The position numbers were made by a program, and so were the translations under genes. Below, in pieces: positions 1-4,525 of a stretch of 10,893 nucleotides of DNA. The notes under the pieces were generated by a model. That model saw only the letters and a list, made by a program, of their open reading frames with translations, ran no database searches and was not told the origin of the DNA. The stretch spans positions 1 to 10,893 of the forward strand of contig CAJUMB010000080.1 of the NCBI GenBank assembly GCA_910587105.1, given 5' to 3'. Position 1 is the first letter of the stretch; every line of letters begins with the position of its first letter. This stretch comes from an uncultured Lachnospiraceae bacterium (lineage in GTDB: Bacteria > Bacillota > Clostridia > Lachnospirales > Lachnospiraceae).

Positions 1-2
1 TC

Positions 3-161
3 AACACAGTCCTGAAGCATTATGAGGGATACATAATCACCCTGTCCACCCGGAAGATGTATGACGAGGGCGGGCGGCTTCATTATTGTGTTGATGAAAC
101 ATTGCGCCGGAGGCTTGAAACGAAGCTGATTACAAAAATACTGGCGTTTGAAGCGGTATAA
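3..161 (+). CDS. C-terminal 52 residues of an unidentified ICE-side protein (5' partial)
   Basis: One frame is open from the window edge to a TAA and reads as plausible protein (…HYEGYIITLSTRKM…, ending LAFEAV). It has alternating charged and hydrophobic residues and no stop. A stem-loop with a T-run follows the stop codon directly, as expected for the last gene of an operon. I do not recognise the family. Its place just upstream of the recombination module suggests the last gene of the ICE cargo or conjugation operon. Confidence 0.6.
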   Translation, partial: NTVLKHYEGYIITLSTRKMYDEGGRLHYCVDETLRRRLETKLITKILAFEAV

Positions 162-183
162 GGGCGGCTCGCTGCCCTTTTCC
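161..183 (+). terminator. Rho-independent terminator after the ICE-side gene
   Basis: AGGGCGG and its partner CTGCCCT (one G-T pair) form a 7-bp stem with a 4-base CTCG loop, followed by TTTT. The stem begins on the last base of the upstream stop codon. Confidence 0.65.
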
Positions 184-243
184 ATAGCTGACAGATTTAC
201 AGCGGTGTACCTTGATAATTGAATACTGTATTGCATACAGGAC

Positions 244-363
244 GTGAGGATATGCAGAGCCACTAAGCAGATGCGCCATGACGTACCTGCCCTGATTTAT
301 AACAGGGTGAAACGTGAGGAAATGTTGAAGCAGGACATTGAAGCAAAGGTAAGGAGCGAGTGA
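244..363 (+). CDS. Possible small ORF or gene remnant, 39 residues
   Basis: A GTG-started frame runs 40 codons to TGA and encodes a basic, helix-prone peptide containing MRHDVPALIYNRVKREEMLK. The frame is open back to 223, so CTG at 226 or an upstream lost start is also possible. No good ribosome site precedes the GTG. The composition looks like real protein, so it is either a short ICE gene or the surviving C-terminus of a decayed one. No family is recognised. Confidence 0.3.
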   Translation: MRICRATKQMRHDVPALIYNRVKREEMLKQDIEAKVRSE

Positions 364-518
364 GATCGGGCAAAATATGTAGCAGTTACATGGGGCGATG
401 AAGCATATCTGTGATAATGATACTTCCGGGTTGCGGAGCAGTCTGCAATCCGGTCAATAAAATGACGGTGCAAGACCGATGTGGGCAGTGTAATGAGCTG
501 CCACCTGTATTGCAGTTT

Positions 519-571
519 TTATCTGCTAATAAATGGGGAGAAGTGTATTCTGCTTATTTATTAGCAGATAA
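519..571. repeat. Perfect 16-bp inverted repeat upstream of xis
   Basis: TTATCTGCTAATAAAT (519-534) and its exact reverse complement (556-571) are separated by 21 bases. The right arm ends 13 bases before the AAAGGAG ribosome site of the Xis-like gene. There is no T-run after it on the + strand, so it is not a simple terminator. It could be a stem-loop controlling translation of the Xis-like gene, or a double-stranded binding site for a recombination protein. Confidence 0.7.
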
Positions 572-594
572 GGCTGTGCAAAAAGGAGAAATTT

Positions 595-783
595 ATGGTA
601 AAGAAAGTAGATAGAAAAAAATTTGTCAGATATAAAGAGGGCGCAGAAATATACAGCATGGGTTTAACCAAATTTCAGGAACTTGCAAAGCAAGCCAACG
701 CTATCTATAAGGTGGATAAACTGGTATTGGTGAATTGTGATATTTTCGAGCAATATCTGGAATCTTTTAGAGTCAGTGAATGA
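595..783 (+). CDS. Excisionase-like small protein (Xis, DUF6462-like)
   Basis: This is a 62-residue basic protein with the pattern VRYKEGAEIYSMG…FQELAKQANAIYKVDKLVLVN…FEQYLESFR. That is the compact winged-helix form of small ICE excisionases, close in length to Tn916 Xis (67 residues). Such proteins bend DNA at element ends and steer the integrase toward excision. The ATG at 595 is preceded by AAAAGGAG at 6-base spacing, and the gene lies upstream of an integrase in the expected order. The start follows the 16-bp inverted repeat, so translation may be controlled by that structure. The assignment rests on the recalled family pattern and on position. Confidence 0.8.
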   Translation: MVKKVDRKKFVRYKEGAEIYSMGLTKFQELAKQANAIYKVDKLVLVNCDIFEQYLESFRVSE

Positions 784-815
784 GGAAAGCAAAGAGAATT
801 TCGTAAAAAATAATT

Positions 816-848
816 GTTCTACAAAAAGTCCTTGACTTTTCGTAGAAC
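816..848. promoter_or_regulatory. 33-bp palindromic operator candidate over the rhh-int promoter
   Basis: GTTCTACAAAAAGTC (816-830) and GACTTTTCGTAGAAC (834-848) are inverted copies with one mismatch, separated by CTT. The palindrome covers the -35 box at 832-837 and most of the promoter spacer. A protein bound here would block RNA polymerase. The RHH protein encoded directly downstream is the natural candidate, since RHH regulators usually bind short inverted repeats in their own promoters. Confidence 0.7.
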
Positions 849-860
849 GTAAACTATAAT
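832..860 (+). promoter_or_regulatory. Sigma-A promoter for the rhh-int operon
   Basis: TTGACT (832-837), a 17-bp spacer, then a consensus TATAAT (855-860). Transcription would start near 867, with the AAGGAGG ribosome site of the RHH gene at 874-880. It is the strongest promoter visible in the window. Confidence 0.85.
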
Positions 861-890
861 GGTGTTAGTTATGAAGGAGGTGCATAGTAA

Positions 891-1067
891 ATGCCTAGAA
901 CGGGGCGTCCCAAAACCGACTCGCCTAAGCAAAGGTCATTAAGCCTTCGGGTTGATGATGCGGAGTATGAGAAACTAAAAGACTATGCTGCCAAACATGA
1001 CATGACCATAACGCAAGTGCTACAAAAGGGTGTTGAACTTCAATACTCAATGGAAGAAAACAGGTAG
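891..1067 (+). CDS. Ribbon-helix-helix (CopG/Arc-like) regulator, 58 residues
   Basis: This short gene encodes MPRTGRPKTDSPKQRSLSLR followed by VDDAEYEKLKDYAAKHDMTITQVLQKGVEL in two runs, ending SMEENR. A basic N-terminal arm leads into a beta strand (about residues 15-22, RSLSLRV), helix A (24-35, EYEKLKDYAAKH), a turn and helix B (39-51, TITQVLQKGVEL). This is the RHH fold of dimeric DNA-binding repressors. AAGGAGG lies 10 bases before the ATG. Transcription comes from the strong promoter covered by a 33-bp palindrome, and the integrase gene starts 40 bases after its stop. It therefore probably represses its own operon and sets the integrase level. No enzymatic role is expected. Confidence 0.8.
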   Translation: MPRTGRPKTDSPKQRSLSLRVDDAEYEKLKDYAAKHDMTITQVLQKGVELQYSMEENR

Positions 1068-1107
1068 CAGTACGAAATATCTCTTTCCTTTTAAGAAAGG
1101 AGTAGAG

Positions 1108-2343
1108 ATGGCAAAAGCAAGGAAAGACCATAGAGGGAGAGCTTTACGGAAAGGGGAAATCCAACGCAAGGATAAAACGTATATGTATACTTATACTGAT
1201 CCTTATGGTAAAAGACGGTACATATATGCGAATGACTTGGTAGAGCTTAGAGAAAAAGAAAAGCGTCTGATGAAAGACCAGCTTGACGGTCTGGATGTGT
1301 ATGCGGCAGGCAACGCAGATTTGAATTTTGTTTTTGACAGGTATATTACAACGAAAACAGAATTAAGGCGGACAACCTACACAAATTACACCTATATGTA
1401 TGACCGATTTGTAAGGGATGAGTTCGGGAAAAGGAAAATTGGAACGATAAAGTATTCAGATGTGTTATATTTTTACTATCATTTGATAAATGACAAAGGA
1501 TTACAGATTAACACACTTGAAACTATCCATACGGTTCTCCACCCAACTTTCCAGCTTGCAGTGAGGGATGACATCATCAGGAATAATCCAAGTGATGGCG
1601 TGATGGCTCAAATCAAGAAGAAGCCGGGGAGAAATCATGGTGTACGACACGCACTCACTTTGGAGCAGCAGAGAGCCTTTATGGACTACACAGCCAAAAG
1701 TCCGGTATTCTGCCATTGGACACCGTTTTTCACAGTGCTGTTAGGGACAGGGTGCAGGATTGGCGAAGCGATTGGACTTAGATGGGAGGACATAGATTTA
1801 GAGAAAAGGGTAATCAGCATTAACCATAGCGTTACATATTATCCCCGAAGAAATGATACAACCAAATGTGAATTTGGCGTATCCCTCCCGAAAACAGAAG
1901 CGGGTATCCGTACTGTCCCGATGATGGATGCAGTATATGAAGCGTTCCAAGAGGAATACAGCGAGCAGAAAGAAGAAGGTTTCAATACTACGGTGGTTGA
2001 CGGAATGACAGGATTTATTTTCAGTAACCGTTTTGGAAATCTTCATAATCCGCAAGCTGTAAACAGGGCAATTAAGCGGATATACGAATCGTACAATGCA
2101 GAGGAAGTGTTAAATGCCAAAAGGGAAAAAAGGCAGCCAGTCATAATACCTCACTTCTCATGCCACCATTTAAGGCATACCTTTTGTACAAGGTTCTGCG
2201 AGAAGGAAACAAATGTGAAAGTGATACAGGCAATCATGGGACACGCTAATATTGAAACAACGATGGACATATATGCCGAAGTCACTGACATGAAGAAACA
2301 GGAAGCAATACAAAATTTATCACGCAATCTTGATGTATTTTAG
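1108..2343 (+). CDS. int: Tyrosine recombinase / integrase of a Tn916-type ICE
   Basis: This 411-residue site-specific recombinase would cut and join the ICE ends and target DNA through a covalent tyrosine link. An N-terminal arm-binding domain (about 1-60, basic, DPYGKRRYIY) is followed by a SAM-like core-binding domain (about 70-165) and the catalytic domain (about 180-400). The full catalytic set is visible: Arg217 in GTGCRIGEA, Lys262 in LPKTEAG, His353 and Arg356 in CHHLRHT, His379 in MGHA and Tyr389 in MDIYAEV. Length is close to Tn916 Int (405). I chose ATG 1108 because AAAGGAG sits 5 bases before it. The in-frame ATG at 1030 lies inside the RHH gene and adds a tail with no family match. 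It appears intact and active. Confidence 0.95.
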   Translation: MAKARKDHRGRALRKGEIQRKDKTYMYTYTDPYGKRRYIYANDLVELREKEKRLMKDQLDGLDVYAAGNADLNFVFDRYITTKTELRRTTYTNYTYMYDRFVRDEFGKRKIGTIKYSDVLYFYYHLINDKGLQINTLETIHTVLHPTFQLAVRDDIIRNNPSDGVMAQIKKKPGRNHGVRHALTLEQQRAFMDYTAKSPVFCHWTPFFTVLLGTGCRIGEAIGLRWEDIDLEKRVISINHSVTYYPRRNDTTKCEFGVSLPKTEAGIRTVPMMDAVYEAFQEEYSEQKEEGFNTTVVDGMTGFIFSNRFGNLHNPQAVNRAIKRIYESYNAEEVLNAKREKRQPVIIPHFSCHHLRHTFCTRFCEKETNVKVIQAIMGHANIETTMDIYAEVTDMKKQEAIQNLSRNLDVF

Positions 2344-2743
2344 GAAAGAGTCCGAAACGGATAAATGAGTACAGCAAATTGTGTGGTTTACAACAAATCT
2401 ACATCAAATTTGAAATTTTATTGGTAGAATAACACATCATAATGAAGTGTTGAAGCGTAAGAAAAAAGCGGAGATAAGCGGTTATGAAGAATAATGAAGT
2501 AACTTGTTTGAAATTCCCGACAATGAAAAGCTTGGACAAATAGAATTCAGTAATCATGCGGGTTGAGAGGAATTTTAACCGCTGAAAATCGTTTCATTGT
2601 ACCAATTTTGTACCAAATGAAACGAGATATTTGAAAAGTTATAGAGATTTTTTGAACAAAAGTCCGCAGGTGTATATATCATATAAGCATCGCAGCGGCT
2701 GCGCATGGAGAAAGGGCCGTACTAATTTGCCCTTTAGGAATAG
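2344..2743. other. ICE terminal region without a gene
   Basis: This AT-rich stretch after the integrase carries no complete gene. One frame reads as protein on both sides of a double stop (LKRKKKAEISGYEE, two stops, then NLFEIPDNEKLGQIEFSNHAG, about 2450-2568). It may be a dead remnant or chance. The notable structure is the repeat cluster at 2590-2624, listed separately. The recombination crossover point of the element should be in or just after this stretch. Confidence 0.5.
2590..2624. repeat. Tandem TTGTACCAA sites inside an inverted repeat near the ICE end
   Basis: TTGTACCAA occurs at 2597-2605 and 2608-2616, offset by 11 bp (about one helical turn). The pair is framed by CGTTTCATT (2590-2598) and its exact reverse complement AATGAAACG (2616-2624). 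Repeated short sites close to the termini are the usual arm-type binding sites of Tn916-family integrases. The position just outside the integrase gene fits that role; the function is inferred. Confidence 0.5.
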
Positions 2744-2858
2744 AAGACACCCACAAAAAAATCCGGAATGGATCAGACCATTCCGGATTTTTCGCGTATA
2801 TACAGATCTACAGTTTTTCCTGCTGGCCCTCCACACCGAACCAATACGAAAACCTTTG
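2744..2858 (-). pseudogene. Truncated, frameshifted 3' end of an excisionase-like HTH gene (copy 1)
   Basis: This 115-base stretch matches the 3' end of the intact HTH gene at 4131-4352, including its hairpin. Matching stops abruptly at CTTTG (2858). Beyond it the sequence is unrelated, so only the codons from GFRIGS onward remain. One extra base in the AGCAGGAAAAACTG stretch (the intact copy has AGCAGAGAAGCTG) shifts the frame, so the tail reads RNCRSVYTRK instead of REAVDLYIRE. It cannot encode a working protein. What survives is essentially the terminator and the gene tail, in the same orientation as the other two copies. Confidence 0.8.
2757..2792. terminator. Bidirectional hairpin, copy 1
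   Basis: AAAAATCCGGAATGG (2757-2771) pairs perfectly with CCATTCCGGATTTTT (2778-2792) around a 6-base loop. T-runs on both strands make it a likely two-way terminator, and it separates the ICE end from the PIN module. Confidence 0.8.
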
Positions 2859-2885
2859 GATTTTGTGGTTTATCTCATAGAAGTG

Positions 2886-2894
2886 TGGTATGAT
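2886..2894 (+). promoter_or_regulatory. Extended -10 promoter for the PIN module
   Basis: TGG followed by TATGAT (2889-2894) is an extended -10 element. The -35 side is weak (TTGTGG at 20-bp spacing). It lies about 50 bases before the GTG start of the antitoxin-like gene and is the only good candidate for the three-gene module. Confidence 0.45.
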
Positions 2895-2945
2895 ATAAAC
2901 ATAAGGAATCATATGGATGACAGCTATTATGAAAGGAAAGAATTT

Positions 2946-3157
2946 GTGGCAGAAATACAAGGATATTATGATGGCACAGTCAGTATTCCGTTAGAAAGGG
3001 GGAAACTGCAGACAGACCAGGAGGTTTTGATTATTGTGCCGGGAGAAAAAATCCCATCCCTGCCCCACAGGCTGGGGACATTGGGAAAGCAGCTGCGTCC
3101 TTTGTGGAGATAAGTGAGGCTAAAAAGAAAACCGGCAATAGCAAGGGACTAATATAG
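2946..3157 (+). pseudogene. AF2212-like antitoxin gene with a one-base frameshift
   Basis: GTG at 2946, eight bases after AAAGGA, starts AEIQGYYDGTVSIPLERGK followed by LQTDQEVLIIVPGEK. This is the short beta-rich N-terminus (IQGxYDG…PLE…V.I.VP) typical of AF2212/DUF104-like antitoxins placed before PIN toxins. After an A6 tract (3046-3051) the frame runs into 20 atypical residues and stops at 3113. The -1 frame instead reads NPIPAPQAGDIGKAAASFVE and then ISEAKKKTGNSKGLI to TAG at 3157, giving a normal length of 70 residues. The gene is therefore broken by loss of one A, or is read by slippage on the A-tract. ATG 2913, in frame and preceded by AAGGAA, is an alternative start. Confidence 0.65.
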
Positions 3158-3171
3158 TAAGAGGGAAAAGT

Positions 3172-3621
3172 ATGAAAATATATTTAGATAATTGTTGTTT
3201 TAACCGGCCATATGATGACCAGACCCAAATTCGTATATCATTGGAAACACAAGCTAAATTGTATGTACAGGGTCTGGTGAGGGAAAGGAAAGTGGAACTG
3301 GTTACATCATATGTTTTGTGGTATGAGAACAGCCAGAATCCATATGAAACCAAAAGAACCGCGATTGAAGAATTTATACAAAAGAATAGTACAGAATATA
3401 TAGATATTGATAAGGCGGATTTTATAAAGAAGGAAGCGGAAGGAATTATGGACACAGGAATCAAAATGAAAGATGCCTATCATGTGTCCTGTGCTATTTA
3501 TGCATCTTGTGATTATTTTCTTACAACGGATGACAGGCTGCTAAAATACTGCACAGACAGAATTTATATGTTAAATCCTATAGATTTTCTACAGAGATGG
3601 GAGGGTGATTTAGATGGCTAG
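3172..3621 (+). CDS. PIN-domain ribonuclease-like protein (VapC-type toxin candidate)
   Basis: This is a 149-residue protein beginning MKIYLDNCCFNRP, a variant of the PIN opening strand in which the DT of typical VapC is DN. The PIN acidic residues are visible at the expected spacing: Asp6, Glu52 (WYENS), Asp101 (MKDAYHVSCA) and Asp120 (TTDDRLL). PIN proteins of this type are metal-dependent endoribonucleases and act as toxins when not held by an antitoxin. The gene follows the antitoxin-like frame by 14 bases and overlaps the next gene by 8 bases, so the three are probably one transcript. GAGGGA before the ATG is a moderate ribosome site. It appears full length with all key residues, so it is probably active. 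The RNA target cannot be read from sequence. Confidence 0.85.
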   Translation: MKIYLDNCCFNRPYDDQTQIRISLETQAKLYVQGLVRERKVELVTSYVLWYENSQNPYETKRTAIEEFIQKNSTEYIDIDKADFIKKEAEGIMDTGIKMKDAYHVSCAIYASCDYFLTTDDRLLKYCTDRIYMLNPIDFLQRWEGDLDG

Positions 3622-3829
3622 TGATATGGAAATTATGGACAGGGGAATTAGCTGCTTATTAGAAAAATTAGGGGTAATTGAAACAGAACGTTTTATCGCA
3701 GTGATTAATAGAGAAAGATTCGATTACACGAAATGGCAGCGCAGAAAGTTTGATGGAATGAGTTCGGAAGCGTTTCATGAAGCGGCAGTGGCGTATTCAA
3801 AACAGAGACCATTTATCAAGAAGACTTAA
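3614..3829 (+). CDS. Small partner of the PIN protein, possible antitoxin, 71 residues
   Basis: The ATG overlaps the end of the PIN gene (ATGGCTAG), so translation is likely coupled. The protein is helical and reads DMEIMDRGISCLLEKLGVIE, TERFIAVINRERFDYTKWQR and FDGMSSEAFHEAAVAYSKQR in sequence. Its pattern (…GISCLLEKLG…E.FI..I.RE.FDYTKWQ…) matches small uncharacterised proteins that I recall next to PIN genes opening with the same DNCC.NRP motif. It has no DNA-binding motif that I can see. Because the upstream antitoxin-like frame is broken, this protein may be the one that neutralises the PIN protein. That role is inferred from position only. Confidence 0.65.
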   Translation: MASDMEIMDRGISCLLEKLGVIETERFIAVINRERFDYTKWQRRKFDGMSSEAFHEAAVAYSKQRPFIKKT

Positions 3830-4101
3830 AAGAGCGGTGAAGCTGCTACACCAATCACTGGAAAGGCTGCGTAGAGAAATGCAGTTTCATGTATAAATGG
3901 ATAGCCGAATGGCAGCAGAAAGCAGGTTTCTTTTTTGCACAGGAGGTGACAGTCTATGGATAAAATCCCTATGATTAATTAAATGCGCGGCAATAGCCAT
4001 TACCAATAGTAACATTGGGCGTATATTTCGATTATGTAAAGTGTATAGTTATGTAAAGATTTGCGCCAAATGGCGTATTGGAGCAGGTATTTCTACTAAA
4101 A
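3830..4101. other. Non-coding stretch with possible insertion-sequence remnants
   Basis: No gene is evident. A good AGGAGG at 3941-3946 precedes an ATG at 3956 that reaches a stop after only eight codons (MDKIPMIN), as if a gene had been cut off by rearrangement. Direct repeats TTATGTAAAG at 4032-4041 and 4049-4058, followed by the small palindrome CGCCA-AA-TGGCG (4064-4075), resemble end sequences of IS21-type elements in clostridia. The resemblance is from memory and weak. Confidence 0.35.
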
Positions 4102-4114
4102 AAGACACCCACAA

Positions 4115-4150
4115 AAAAATCCGGAATGGCTTAAACCATTCCGGATTTTT
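4115..4150. terminator. Bidirectional hairpin, copy 2, overlapping the HTH stop codon
   Basis: AAAAATCCGGAATGG (4115-4129) pairs perfectly with CCATTCCGGATTTTT (4136-4150). The HTH stop codon (TAA on the minus strand, 4131-4133) lies in the 6-base loop, and one stem arm codes for the last residues KSGMV. On the minus strand the stem is followed by seven T, a strong terminator. Confidence 0.85.
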
Positions 4151-4352
4151 CGCGTATATACAAATCTACAGCTTCTCTGCTGACTTTCCATATCGAACCA
4201 ATACGAAAACCTTTGATACTTCCATCCCTCAGCAGGCTGTAAGCCCTGCCGCGGCCAATCCCTAAATATTCTGCCAGTTCCGGCACTGTCATGAGTACTG
4301 CGGCACTATCTGCATCGTATGCTGTTAAATAAGCTCTTGTGCTGCGTTCCAT
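4131..4352 (-). CDS. Excisionase-like helix-turn-helix protein (HTH_17 family), intact copy 2
   Basis: This 73-residue protein carries one winged HTH of the excise/HTH_17 type at residues 20-66: LMTVPELAEYLGIGRGRAYS, then LLRDGSIKGFRIGSIWKVSR and EAVDLYI. The pattern (V.E.AEYLGIGR..AY.L..DG.IKGFRIG..W.VSREAVD.YI) is the standard one. Such proteins bind DNA as small regulators or recombination directionality factors. AGGAGG lies 8 bases before the ATG. The gene is divergent from the large helicase gene with 152 bases to its ATG, so it may regulate that gene. A damaged copy lies on each side of it, at 2744 and 9594. The terminator stem is part of the coding sequence. Confidence 0.85.
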   Translation of the reverse strand: MERSTRAYLTAYDADSAAVLMTVPELAEYLGIGRGRAYSLLRDGSIKGFRIGSIWKVSREAVDLYIREKSGMV

Positions 4353-4513
4353 TGTCTAATCCTCCTCGTCTGTGACTATTTTTATTAAAATGTTCTGATA
4401 TTTATTTTTTTGTATTTAAAATAGACTACACGGGAAGGGTAATCATACTGTCCGGAAAGTACACCCCGGTAAACTTTAACAAGCCTCATAACTGATCAGT
4501 AAAAATGAATCAG
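4353..4513. promoter_or_regulatory. Divergent intergenic region between the HTH and helicase genes
   Basis: This AT-rich region must hold both promoters, but no consensus pair stands out on either strand. The part nearest the HTH gene (ACATTTTAATAAxAATAGT on the minus strand, then the ribosome site) is conserved upstream of decayed copy 3 at 9830-9860. It is therefore probably part of the ancestral HTH promoter. Confidence 0.4.
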
Positions 4514-4525
4514 AAGGAGGCAGAT

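Larger units (their letters stand above)
184..594 (+). other. Structured leader region before the Xis-like gene, no convincing long gene
   Basis: This stretch holds one short open frame (244-363, listed separately) and three successive stem-loops. These are 426-434 with 445-453 (9 bp, one G-T pair), 481-488 with 498-504 (7 bp, one bulged G), and the perfect 16-bp inverted repeat 519-534 with 556-571. An open frame across 411-614 uses a GTG start without a ribosome site, crosses all three hairpins and overlaps the Xis-like start, so I read it as leader rather than gene. A long structured leader in front of an excisionase gene suggests control of excision at the RNA level. Confidence 0.5.
1..2630 (+). 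mobile_element. One end of a Tn916/Tn1549-type ICE (recombination module); right boundary approximate
   Basis: The order of a structured leader, a Xis-like gene, an RHH regulator gene and a tyrosine integrase gene, with nothing but short AT-rich DNA after the integrase, is the usual layout of the recombination end of Tn916/Tn1549-family ICEs. The left side continues outside the window. I place the outer end somewhere between 2624 (end of the tandem repeats) and 2744, where a repeat shared with the neighbouring island begins. No duplicated attachment core can be confirmed because the other end of the element is not visible. Confidence 0.6.

Noticed and set aside
411..614. 67-residue frame overlapping the start of the Xis-like gene
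   Set aside because: GTG start without a ribosome site, passes through three hairpins including both arms of a perfect inverted repeat, and shows no family pattern.
1030..1107. N-terminal extension of the integrase to ATG 1030
   Set aside because: It overlaps the RHH gene in another frame, lacks a ribosome site, and ATG 1108 has AAAGGAG at good spacing.
2631..2912. Long N-terminal extension of the antitoxin-like frame
   Set aside because: It would run through the HTH pseudogene and its terminator hairpin; real homology starts at IQGYYDG.
4041..4265. 74-residue plus-strand frame over the HTH 3' end
   Set aside because: Antisense to the intact HTH gene and crosses the terminator hairpin; no ribosome site.
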